A stretch of 64,000 nucleotides of DNA from Xiphydria camelus (Eukaryota > Arthropoda > Insecta > Hymenoptera > Xiphydriidae). Shown here one piece after another: positions 34,335-42,999 of this stretch; position 1 is the stretch's first letter, and each line of letters opens with the position of its first letter. The DNA lies in contig OY783194.1 of NCBI GenBank assembly GCA_963678675.1, positions 22,980,278 to 23,044,277 on the forward strand, written 5' to 3'. The position numbers and the translations under genes are program-made. Under the pieces are notes generated by a model. That model did no database searches. It saw only the letters and a list, made by a program, of their open reading frames with translations, and was not told the DNA's origin.

Positions 34335-34800
34335 TTACGGGGAGATTGGAGATTTGGTAGGGCGATTTAAGCTTTTCGTTTCAACCACTGTTTGCAAAGT
34401 ATTTTGCTGGACTGTACGCTCTTTCATATAATTAATTATTTCGTCGGCAAGTTCCCGATCAGAATTTATCCTTTTTCCAAAAGTATTATTTAAAAATCCA
34501 GTAATTCGGCACAAAGATTTTACTAGAGGTAATAACTTGTTATCTACTTTATTATGTAATAGTCGATATTTTTGGCATATGGCTCCATGAATAGCCTCGA
34601 CGATCCACCTTACCTTCGTAACCCACCGTGAAAAATTGGCTTCTTCAGTTGGTAATTTTGCACGACTACCCTTAAGAGCGGGCATAAAACCTATAGATCC
34701 TAGGTTCCTATTATATCCTAAATTCTTCATATTCTCTACAACATCACGGAAACCTCGATCAACAAAGCAGAAATCACCATGTTGCGAAAGAGACATCCAT
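34335..34800 (-). pseudogene. ISL2EU-like (DDE_Tnp_4 type) transposase fragment
   Basis: Reads GDFCFVDRGFRDVVENM (second catalytic Asp), RAKLPTEEANFSRWVTKVRW and IVEAIHGAICQKY (catalytic Glu), the signature of ISL2EU transposases also seen at 48855-49256. It is open to the stop at 34335. Upstream of about 34800 the open frame continues into a dispersed repeat (MADPIWRTRFLKI..), so the N-terminal half is missing. It lies 5' of the YqaJ gene on the same strand, the same order as in the second ISL2EU element, so both may derive from one element later split by the pogo-like insertion. Confidence 0.7.
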
Positions 34801-35395
34801 TGGCATCGAAAATCGACGGATTTATGCCAAATTTGGTACAGGGTTTTTTTGCGATCGCTGATGACGAATATGAAGTTATATTTACAAAAATTCAAAATTT
34901 TCAAAAATCTCGTCCTCCATATTGGATCCGCCATCTTGCACTTTTTAAATCTGACTTGAGATTCATGATCAGCGACCCAAAAAAACCCCTTATACCAAAT
35001 TCGGCATGAATCCGTCGATATTCAAAAATCTCGTCTGCCATATTGGATCCGTCATCTTGAATTTTTGAAATCCGATTTCAGATTCGTGATCAGCGACCCA
35101 AAAACCCCCATATAGCGGATTTGGTTTGTCCATTAACTTTTTGAAAATCATGATTTATTGATAGCTTTTTGAGATTAAAAAATGTGACGTGATGGAGACA
35201 AACGGATAACGGATTCGGATTCAGCAACCTCAAAAATATAGAGGAATAATAATTTGAATCGATTTGACTATTTTTCCAGGATTTGACCTTGAAATGACCT
35301 TGAACGTGACGCGATGGAGACAAACGGACACCGGATTCGGATTCAGCGACCCCAAAAATATAAAGATATACTGGTCCGGTCAGAGGAAGCATTTT
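34800..35395. repeat. Dispersed/satellite-like repeat with inverted and direct copies
   Basis: ATATTGGATCCGCCATCTTG occurs at about 34917 and 35039 (variant). The AATCGACGGATT..GCCAAATTTGGTA block at 34810 returns inverted at about 34990-35025. GTGACG(T/C)GATGGAGACAAACGG followed by GGATTCGGATTCAGC is a direct repeat at about 35181 and 35306, with a 125-bp period. No protein of its own is coded. Confidence 0.65.
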
Positions 35396-35485
35396 TTCGA
35401 TTTTTTATTGTGGAGCTGTATTATAGACGCATCATTCATTGTACCTGTTCCGGCGCGGAATGGAGTATGCCGGTATAAAAACGAA

Positions 35486-35649
35486 TGTTCGCGCGTCGCG
35501 AACTGAGTACAGCGTCATAATCCGGGTCGACGGTTCGAGTGCCGAGTTTCCTTCCCGTTTATGACGCCTGTCCGCGGAATCAAGGAAACTCGGCACTCGA
35601 ACCGTCGGCGCGGATTATGACGCTGTACTCAGTTCACGACGCGCGTACA
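35486..35649. repeat. 164-bp hairpin with about 68-bp arms
   Basis: TGTTCGCGCGTCGCGAACTG at 35486 is mirrored by the sequence ending at 35649. The arms match through GTACAGCGTCATAATCC, GGTTCGAGTGCCGAGTTTCC with about six mismatches and a loop at 35554-35581. A TATA-like GGTATAAAA lies just left (35472). It sits directly 3' of the BEL integrase and may belong to its LTR region. Confidence 0.8.
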
Positions 35650-35703
35650 TTCCGTCCGCCTTCGACGGTCCGTCGAAAGTGAAAGCAGCCCCTACGGTGT
35701 CCG

Positions 35704-37019
35704 CTAGTGCTCCTCGAGTGTTGCTAACGGCTCTGTGGGGAGGCGGCAGAGTTTTACCAGAGGCCTGGTAAGAGTGCCGTTGGTGGTGCGTATGGTGGCG
35801 ACTCGATCATTGTCATCTGGGCCCGGATGCAGGTCCGTGATCCTGGCCAGTGACCACTTCGCTGGCAGGAGACGGTCGTCGATAACCACGACCAATTCAC
35901 CGACTGCTGGCGGTGACATTGGCGACGTCCACTTGCTGCGAGTTTGCAGCGTATGTAGGTACTCCCGAGACCATCGGGACCAAAGGTTCTCTGTTATTTG
36001 CCACAACAGTTGCCATCGGGTTAATCGGTTGACGGGTTCCTCTGCTAGCCGAGGCTCCGGTGGGCTGACAATGGCCTCTCCGATCAGAAAATGTCCCGGT
36101 GTTAAGACCGCCAGGTCGGCGGGGTCCTCCGTCAGAGGATGCAGCGGCCTTGAATTGAGGCATGCTTCGATCTGGGCCAACAGCGTGGAGAGCTCCTCAA
36201 ATTTCAGCGTATGGTTGTCGAGCATCGGCGGAGATGATGTTTCACCGAACGTACCCCGGCTTTCCAGATCCCTCCGAAGTGTGGAGCCGCGGGAGGGTTG
36301 AAGCGCCACTCCGTGCCGTCGTTGGCCAACCTGGCGGCGATTAGGCCCCCTTCGGCGATAGCGGCTCGGAATTGAGTCCGAAGTTCCCGATGAGCTCCGA
36401 CGAATGTGGTTCCCCGATCGCTGTACATGGTAGCGGGAATACCTCTGCGGGCCGAGAGCCGTTTGAAGGCTGCGATGAAGGCGTCCGAGGAGTAATCGCT
36501 AACCACCTCCAAAGGCATGGCGCGAGTAGCCAGGCAGATGAATACCGCTATATAGCCCTTGAAGCTACGGTGTCCATGGCCCTTCGTCGTTCTGACGTCG
36601 ATGGGCCCAGCGTAGTCGACCCCGGTCCGTAAGAACGGGCGAGATGGCGTGACTCTGGCCGTTGGAAGGTCGGCCATCGGAGGTTGCATCGGTATCGCTT
36701 GTTGACGCGTGCATGTGACGCATCGGTGGATTATGCTCCGGACTAAGCATCGTGCCTGAGGGATCCACCCCGTGCGGCGTAGATAGCTCGTCGTTAGCTG
36801 AGCGCCTCCATGTAGCGTGCGCAGATGCGCTTCGATGACGAGCAGCGTAGCCACCCTGGAATTCCGAGGGATGATCACCGGGTGAGCTTCTGTCGATGAT
36901 AGAAGTGAGTGACGTAATCGTCCGCCCACTCGCAGTAGCCCTTCCTCGCCTAGAAACGGTTGAGAGTTTAGCAGTACAGTGTGTAAATAAATGATAGGGG
37001 CAACCACATTTTTCTGCAT
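35704..37019 (-). pseudogene. BEL/Pao integrase region, 3' part
   Basis: Zinc-finger HLRTLHGG..CVTCTRQQ (about 36840-36710), first catalytic Asp in GVDYAGPIDV (about 36610), second in MYSDRGTTFVGA (about 36425). The third position reads GGIWKAGVRSVKHHL, where the family has Glu (WEAG). 37019-36204 and 36309-35704 are in different frames, so there is a frameshift near 36250-36300. The C-terminal part (CLNSRPLHPL.., TRPLVKLCRLP) is the usual BEL integrase tail. It is separated from the rest of pol by the Tc3-like insertion. Confidence 0.85.
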
Positions 37020-37243
37020 AAAATGGAAATGGTTAGGCCGATCGGTCTGAAATTTTACAGGCTAATGCCTATTTTAGTGCTTAAACAGTCTGTGAAATTT
37101 CATCGTGATCCATCACTTTAAAAAATTTTTTTGCCATTTTTTGCATTTTTCGCGCATTTCAAAGCGTATATAAATGATAGGGGCACTTTTAATAACATAA
37201 TTTATAAAACTTTAAAAGAATCAAATAACAACAAAAAGGTATT

Positions 37244-38302
37244 TTAATACTTAATAGGCTTTCCGCCATTCTTTATGAGCAAGTTAATGCGCTTTGGCAT
37301 GGAATTCACGAGGTCGCGCAGCTGTTTGGTGGTGACTTGATCCCACGCGCTCTGGATGGCCGTCTTCAGCTCTGTTGTGTTGCTGTACTGCCGGCAATCG
37401 GCGTAGACCGTGCGTACGAGCTGGCCCCAAAGATTTTCTATCGGGTTGATGTCCGGTGAGCGCGCTGGCCACGTTAGCAGTGGAATATTTCGCTGAGAGA
37501 ACCACTCCTTAGTACTAGCAGACGCGTGGACAGAAGCGTTATCCTGCATGTAAGTCAAGTTCGCGGCTTGAAACTTATTTAGATAAGGCAACAAATGTTC
37601 GCCCATTATTTCCTGATACGCCGTTGAGTTCATACGACCATTAACAAACGCTAACGACGTCTTGCCGAACGCTGAGAAGGCAGCCCATATCATGACGCTG
37701 CCACCATCGAAGTTCCGTCGCGAAAAGTATCGAGGATTGGTGCGGAGATCATGCCAATAATAGGCCAAACCATCGGGTCCGTCTAAATTAAACTTCTTTT
37801 CATCCGACCACACAATCTGAAAAAGATTGCGTACTTTTGCGACTCTTTCGTTATACATTAAAAAAAAATGCGATATTACCGTATCCCATTCAGTAGTCCA
37901 GGTTTGATGTCGGTCAGCGAATTCGGCTCGGAGACGTCTGTGTTCACTAGATAACTTAGGAACGAGTTTCATCTTTTCGTATCGCATGTTTGGCGACTCT
38001 TTCAATGCTTTCCACACAGTCATATGGCAGTTCTCCGGCGCTAACTCTTTCTGGATTCGACGGGTTCCCTTCTTAGAATTGGCCGCAGTCGCTCGAATCG
38101 CGCGTTTCGTCCGCAGCGAAAGAACTGGGGGTCTTCCAGAGGACTTCTTCTTGCCGTAGTTGTCGCCTTTCTTCACGAATGCATCAACAACGTTCGAAGA
38201 ACGACCGATTCTGTGCGCGACTTCGCGATTTGAGAGGCCTTCCTCTTTGAAGGCGCTTATTTGTCCCTTCTCTACATCAGTCAGTGCCGCTTTTCTGCCC
38301 AT
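37244..38302 (-). CDS. Tc3-like transposase, 352 residues, open
   Basis: DDE transposase that cuts and pastes its own element at TA. ATG at 38302 (MGRKAALTDVEKGQISAFKE) is preferred over the upstream in-frame ATG at 38356, because the N-terminal helix-turn-helix (residues 5-45, GLSNREVAHRIGRSSNVV) then starts at the usual place. A second HTH region covers residues 55-105 (GRPPVLSLRTKRAIR, MTVWKALKES). Catalytic Asp in VWSDEKKFNLDG (about 37790), second in MQDNASVHAS (about 37535), Glu in SPDINPIENLW (about 37440), with 34 residues between the last two acids by eye. Length and motifs are normal for the family and there is no stop or frameshift. Confidence 0.92.
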   Translation of the reverse strand: MGRKAALTDVEKGQISAFKEEGLSNREVAHRIGRSSNVVDAFVKKGDNYGKKKSSGRPPVLSLRTKRAIRATAANSKKGTRRIQKELAPENCHMTVWKALKESPNMRYEKMKLVPKLSSEHRRLRAEFADRHQTWTTEWDTVISHFFLMYNERVAKVRNLFQIVWSDEKKFNLDGPDGLAYYWHDLRTNPRYFSRRNFDGGSVMIWAAFSAFGKTSLAFVNGRMNSTAYQEIMGEHLLPYLNKFQAANLTYMQDNASVHASASTKEWFSQRNIPLLTWPARSPDINPIENLWGQLVRTVYADCRQYSNTTELKTAIQSAWDQVTTKQLRDLVNSMPKRINLLIKNGGKPIKY

Positions 38303-38508
38303 AGCCTTACAAATCAAGCCAATAACGAACAAGGAAAACAATATTTTCTTTAACACTTTTGCTGCGGAGCGCTCAGAAATTAATTGCTCTCTAGGCAGCC
38401 GGTGTGATGGTGGGAGATCGAAAGCGCGGAAGACACGTATGATGCTAGCGCGTCGAAAACAAGCGATCTAATGGGCATTACTGGTTAGTTACTGAAAACA
38501 AATGCACA

Positions 38509-38709
38509 GCGCCTAAAGTCGCTGTTCGCGCGGAGAGGGCGACTCTGGCTGAGCGCCTGAAGGCGCTGTTCGCTCGGAAAGGGCGACTCTGGCTGTGCGC
38601 CTAAAGGCGCTGTTCGCCCGGAAAGGGCGACTCTGGCTGAGCGCCTAAAGGCGCTGTTCGCTCGGAAAGGGCGATTCTGACTAAGCGCCTAAAGGCGCTG
38701 TTCGCAGCG
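38509..38709. repeat. 44-bp minisatellite, 4.5 units
   Basis: Units start at 38509, 38553, 38597, 38641 and 38685, each with GCGCCTAAAGGCGCTGTTCG and GGAAAGGGCGACTCTGGCT. GCGCCTAAAGGCGC is itself a small palindrome. It lies between the transposase start and the right TIR, so in or near the promoter/leader. Confidence 0.95.
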
Positions 38710-39161
38710 CAGGAAATCATCATAATGATTTTAAAGAAAATATTGTTTTTAACAGTCATCATTATGCAAAGTACTTTGTATTAAAAGTGCCCCTATCATT
38801 TATATACGCTTTGAAATGCGCGAAAAATGCAAAAAATGGCAAAAAAATTTTTTAAAGTGATGGATATGAAATTTCACAGACTGTTTAAGCACTAAAATAG
38901 GCATTAGCCTGTACAATTTCAGATCGATCGGCCTAACCATTTCCATTTTATGCAGAAAAATGTGGTTGCCCCTATCATTTATTTACACACTGTACGCTTT
39001 GCCGTGTCAACGGGACCTGCTGCCTGAGGCTATTGATCTCGGCGCGGAAGAAAATCCGCTGCGTGATGCCAAATATCCTCATTTTTTGGCTGCGACTAGT
39101 TCCGGTCCAGATAAATCTCGGGTCGGTGCGCACGGACGTCTCAGGAAGCGGAATATGTAGG

Positions 39162-42100
39162 CTATACGATCCTCTCTAAGCGTGGAAACGTGGATACTCG
39201 TTGCACCAGAGGCCAGTCTTCGGGTCCAGCGCGAGCGAGATGGACGACCGTGCGTGCATCGGGCAGCTCTGCGGGCGTTAATGCACGCCCTTGCTTCGGC
39301 CAGGAAGTTGATGGCTGCGTCAGCCACCTCGGTCCGAGCCACCACAAGCTATGTACCCGCAAGTCACTCGGCGAGAGCCCTCGAGTGGCACAATCCGCGG
39401 GATTGTCTTGTGTGGGTACATGCCTCCAAGTGGCAAGCGGTAGCTCAGTCTGGATTGCGGCTACTCGGTTGGCCACGAAGGTTGTCCAGCGAGTGGGATG
39501 TCCCTGCAGCCAGCTGAGGACAATGGTAGAGTCCGTCCAGAGATGTACGGAGGCCGTCTCGAGTCGCAGGCTAGCGCGCACCATTGAGACCAGCCGTGTG
39601 AGGAGGTGGGCCCCGTAGAGCTCGAGCCGAGGTAGCGAGACCTTCTTCACGGGTGCCACCTTGGTCTTCGCGATCAGCAGTCGCGTGGTGGCCGTGAATT
39701 CTTCGTCGATGATCTGCAGGAAGACCACTGCGGCGTAAGCTCGCTCCGACGCGTCGCAGAAGCCGTGGATCTCGATACCAGTAGTCGTGGGTGTCCAGCC
39801 AACCCAGCGGGGTACTTGGATCGCCGCGATATCCGGCAGAGAAGCGGTCCAGTGGGTCCAACGATCCATCGTGAGTCTGGGAAGTTCGTCGTCCCAACCT
39901 GTCCCTATAAGCCACAGCTCCTGTAACAAAATCTTGGCAGAGACTACGATCGGAGCTAGCCATCCTAGTGGGTCGAATAGCCACGCGATATCCGACAACA
40001 TGCCGCGCTTAGTAGCCATTCTCTGGTTTGGAATAGCGGCCCGGAATCCGAAAGAGTCGTTGTCAGGCTGCCAGTGTAGTCCGAGAGTAGATACGGCTGT
40101 CTGTCCATAGTCGTGTAGATGTAGCGGCTGCCGATCCTCCTCCGGGGTCCCTATAAGGACTTCCGGAGCGTTGGAGGACCATTTCCGTAACTTGAACCCT
40201 CCGGACCCCAACAGGCTGCAGAGTTGCATTTTTAAGACCTCGGTCGCCTCAAGAGAGTCGCCTCCGCCAAGGATGTCATCCACATAAGTGTTGCGGTCGA
40301 TGAGTTCCGACGCAAGGGGAAAGCGGGAGCGCTCGTCGTCGGCGAGTTGCCGCAGAGTCCTCAGGGCAAGATATGGCGCACAGGCAGTGCCATAAGTCAC
40401 GGTCGTGAGACGAAAGCTCGAGATCGGCGACGACTCGGTCGGTCGCCAATAGATTTGCTGGAGCGGCTGATCCTCGGGGTGCACGCGGATTTGCCGAAAC
40501 ATCTTCTCGATATCGGCCGAGAAGACAATCCGGTGCAGCCGCCAGCGTAAGAGAATGGTTGCTAAGTCTACCTGTAAGCGAGGCCCTACCTGCAGGACGT
40601 CGTTCAGAGAAATTCCGGTTGGAGTTTTCTGGGAGGCATTGAACACCACGCGTAGCTTGATATCGGGTCGCGTTCCCTTGACTACCGGGTGATGCGGTAA
40701 GTAGTAGCGTGTATCTCCGTCCGTTTCCTCAGGGACGCGAACCATGTGTCCTAGATCCTCGTACTCCTGCAGGAAGTCGTGGTAGGCGTTGGCGAGGATA
40801 GAATCCCTCGCGAGACGTTTCTCAAGCCGTGAGAAGCAAGAAAGAGCTGTCGTCTCGGAGTGGCTGAGCGCTGTTTTAGATGGCGAGGACCGGAATGGTA
40901 GCCGGACGGTGTAGCGGCCGTCGGGCCCGCGAGTGTGAGTCGCGGCAAAGTGTGCATCGCAGGCCGCCTCCTCCTGGTCCCAAGGTGCGATTTCTCCAGG
41001 CACCTCCTCGAGCTCCCAGAATCGCCGGAGCTCCTCCGAGATGGTCACGTTGGTGCAGTGGAACGAATAGCGCTCGTTCGTGTGTGTGGCTGCTCCTCTG
41101 GTTACCGCTCCGGAGAGGATCCAACAGAGTCGGGTGGATTGCGCCACCGGAGCCCCCGGATTCCCGCGACGGATGTCGCCGAGAATAACGTCGGCGTAGA
41201 CATCAGCCCCAAGTACGGCGTCTATACTGCTCGAGAAGCCAGGGTCGGGATTGGCTAGCTCCAATCCCTGCAGATGGGTCCAGTTCTGTTCTAACGCCCG
41301 TGCGTTAGGTCGATACGCTGTGAGCCGAGGCAGGACCAGGGCGTGGAATCGTCGGTGGTACGCGGTAGAAGTGACCGAATCTAGTTTGATTGTAACCGCC
41401 GATCTAGCGACTACTGCGTCGGACTCACCGATGCCTGAGATAGTGAGGTTCGTCGGGTGGCGTACGGCGCGTAGCGTCTGGGCGACCCTTTCCGAAACGA
41501 AGCTCACTTCGGAACCTTGGTCGAGCAGCGCTCGGACCACCATCGCACGTCCGTCTTCGGAGCGCAGTTGAACTCGCGCGGTTGCTAGCAATACTTGCAC
41601 CTCGAGCCGCGAGGGAAGTGTCAGGTGCGCAGACGCTTGACCGGACGTCGTAGCCGTCGATCCTGAGGCCGGCGCAAGCGATCCCGAGGTCGGTGCCGGC
41701 GAATGCGAACTGGCCGATGCTTCGTGCAGCAGCGAATGATGCTTACCGGAATATGTCTGGCAACGCTTTACCGACGGGCAATCCGCGGAGAAGTGTCCGT
41801 CGGATAAGCAATTGCCGCACAATCGAAATTCGGCAACCGCTTGTTGACGCTGAGCAACCGACTTACCCCGAAACGCCTGGCAGAATAAAATGAAGTGGTT
41901 GCCCTTGCACTGGGCGCACCGTTTCCGTGGCTTCTGGCTGGCCACGTGGTGGGACCTCGATCTGGATGCGCTGGTCTTCGCTGGTGCAGGTGCCGGAGCG
42001 GAGGGGGCCGTCGTGCCGACGGCTTCAAGTTCACGAACGCGACCCTCCAGGAACTCCCGCAGCTTCCTCCAAGGCACTAGCTCGGTCTCGGCGTTAGTTT

Positions 42101-42668
42101 GCCGCTCCCACTCGCGCCGCAAGGCTGGGTCCAGCTTCTGGGTAGTGACGAAGACGAGCCAGGCGTCCCAATGCTCCACCGGTAAATCCAGATTTTGCAG
42201 GGCGGTGATAGCCTCCATTGTATCGTCCAGCAGACGCAGTAAATTCGAAGCAGACTCCGTAGCAAGGGTCGGAATACTCGTAAGAGCTTGCAGGTGCGCG
42301 TTAATGATCATGCGTTTGTTCTCGTAACGCGCGCACAGCAATTCCCACGCGGTGGCATAGTTTGCCGCAGTTACGCGGACGTTCCGCAGAAGCTGCTCAG
42401 CTCCGCCGGTTAGCCGGAGCTTCAGGAAGTTCAATTTCTGCACCTCGCTGAGCTGGCGGTCGTCGTGGATTAGCGTACGAAACTGGTCCGCGAAGCTCTG
42501 CCATTCGGTGTATGCCCCACCGAAGCTGGGTACGTCGATACGCGGTAGTCTTGCGCATAGATAATTACCAACTCGCTGAGGTGTGTCTGGAACCGTCGTT
42601 GGAACTGGAGTCAGAGCTGTCGCGACCTCAAGCTCGGTCGAATCATCTTGCTTTTTTATAACAGGCAT
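39162..42668 (-). CDS. BEL/Pao gag-pol polyprotein, long open frame
   Basis: 1168 codons without a stop. Gag core LPRIDVPSFGGAYTEWQSFA (about 42545), gag zinc knuckles CAQCKGNHFILFCQ and CGNCLSDGHFSADC (41940-41760), protease LLDQGSEVSF (about 41520), RT with FSADIEKMFRQI (about 40525) and NTYVDDILGG (about 40275), RNase H with GFCDASERAYAAV (about 39750) and LWTDSTIVLSW (about 39535), then the start of integrase. The frame shifts near 39180; the next frame continues to 39079 and on to the Tc3 insertion at 38994. The usual about 100-150 residue N-terminal gag part is missing: only about 40 residues precede the core. The start ATG 42668 is therefore doubtful. Confidence 0.85.
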   Translation of the reverse strand: MPVIKKQDDSTELEVATALTPVPTTVPDTPQRVGNYLCARLPRIDVPSFGGAYTEWQSFADQFRTLIHDDRQLSEVQKLNFLKLRLTGGAEQLLRNVRVTAANYATAWELLCARYENKRMIINAHLQALTSIPTLATESASNLLRLLDDTMEAITALQNLDLPVEHWDAWLVFVTTQKLDPALRREWERQTNAETELVPWRKLREFLEGRVRELEAVGTTAPSAPAPAPAKTSASRSRSHHVASQKPRKRCAQCKGNHFILFCQAFRGKSVAQRQQAVAEFRLCGNCLSDGHFSADCPSVKRCQTYSGKHHSLLHEASASSHSPAPTSGSLAPASGSTATTSGQASAHLTLPSRLEVQVLLATARVQLRSEDGRAMVVRALLDQGSEVSFVSERVAQTLRAVRHPTNLTISGIGESDAVVARSAVTIKLDSVTSTAYHRRFHALVLPRLTAYRPNARALEQNWTHLQGLELANPDPGFSSSIDAVLGADVYADVILGDIRRGNPGAPVAQSTRLCWILSGAVTRGAATHTNERYSFHCTNVTISEELRRFWELEEVPGEIAPWDQEEAACDAHFAATHTRGPDGRYTVRLPFRSSPSKTALSHSETTALSCFSRLEKRLARDSILANAYHDFLQEYEDLGHMVRVPEETDGDTRYYLPHHPVVKGTRPDIKLRVVFNASQKTPTGISLNDVLQVGPRLQVDLATILLRWRLHRIVFSADIEKMFRQIRVHPEDQPLQQIYWRPTESSPISSFRLTTVTYGTACAPYLALRTLRQLADDERSRFPLASELIDRNTYVDDILGGGDSLEATEVLKMQLCSLLGSGGFKLRKWSSNAPEVLIGTPEEDRQPLHLHDYGQTAVSTLGLHWQPDNDSFGFRAAIPNQRMATKRGMLSDIAWLFDPLGWLAPIVVSAKILLQELWLIGTGWDDELPRLTMDRWTHWTASLPDIAAIQVPRWVGWTPTTTGIEIHGFCDASERAYAAVVFLQIIDEEFTATTRLLIAKTKVAPVKKVSLPRLELYGAHLLTRLVSMVRASLRLETASVHLWTDSTIVLSWLQGHPTRWTTFVANRVAAIQTELPLATWRHVPTQDNPADCATRGLSPSDLRVHSLWWLGPRWLTQPSTSWPKQGRALTPAELPDARTVVHLARAGPEDWPLVQRVSTFPRLERIV

Positions 42669-42976
42669 TGTGCCCCTCCTCCCATGAGGAATATCTGTTT
42701 CTTTTCTTCGGCAGCTTGTCTTCGAATGTCCTTCTTTTTGTTTTCATATAAGCGTTTCAATGAATCTGCTTTTCGAAATGTTGATGTCGGAGAGGTTGCA
42801 TTGAAATCTTTTTCGATGTCTTTCCATGCTTGCAGTTTTAAGTTTAACGATGCCCTGTCAGTCTTTTTGTCCTCCAGTATGTCTTTATACTCATTAACAA
42901 TTATATTTATTAAATGGTACCGTTCACTTTCTATGAAATTCGGAATTCGCTTCTTTGTTTCTCCAGTAGAATCCAT
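42656..42976 (-). CDS. Myb/SANT-like DNA-binding ORF joined to the BEL gag
   Basis: MDSTGETKKRIPNFIESERY, then LINIIVNEYKDILEDKK, LKLQAWKDIEKDFNA, KKKDIRRQAAEEKKQIF and GGG. This is the Myb/SANT-like domain carried by the second protein of many Harbinger-type elements and by related insect genes (trihelix fold, DNA binding). The ORF ends 13 bases inside the BEL ORF, which runs in another frame. The rest of its parent gene is gone. 42977-43300 upstream shows no other exon. Confidence 0.7.
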   Translation of the reverse strand: MDSTGETKKRIPNFIESERYHLINIIVNEYKDILEDKKTDRASLNLKLQAWKDIEKDFNATSPTSTFRKADSLKRLYENKKKDIRRQAAEEKKQIFLMGGGAQCLL

Positions 42977-42999
42977 TATTGTAGTAGAATGTTTTTAAT

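Larger units (their letters stand above)
36977..38992 (-). mobile_element. Tc3-like (Tc1/mariner) transposon with about 215-bp TIRs, apparently intact
   Basis: Ends CAGTGTGTAAATAAATGATA at 36977 and its mirror ending at 38992, with TA duplicated outside (36975-36976, 38993-38994). The inverted repeats extend about 215 bp each (to about 37195 and from about 38778) with only a few differences. Each holds two copies of AAATGATAGGGGCA, one near the outer end and one near the inner end. It contains a complete transposase ORF and a 44-bp minisatellite. The TIR identity and open ORF suggest recent activity. Confidence 0.92.
35704..42668 (-). mobile_element. BEL/Pao retrotransposon, 5'-truncated, split by a Tc3-like transposon
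   Basis: Gag-pol at 39162-42668 and integrase at 35704-37019 lie on the minus strand, interrupted at 36977-38992. The BEL reading stops at 38995-39345 and resumes at 36974. No pair of LTRs was found. Upstream of gag there is a Myb/SANT-like ORF instead of an LTR and leader, so the element is 5'-truncated or chimeric. Confidence 0.8.

Noticed and set aside
38509..38709. Regularly spaced 44-bp repeats, CRISPR-like at first sight
   Set aside because: No unique spacers; the units are contiguous tandem copies inside a eukaryotic transposon.
39182..42327. Long plus-strand ORFs (up to 145 codons) across the BEL gene
   Set aside because: Shadows of the 1168-codon BEL frame; no motifs.
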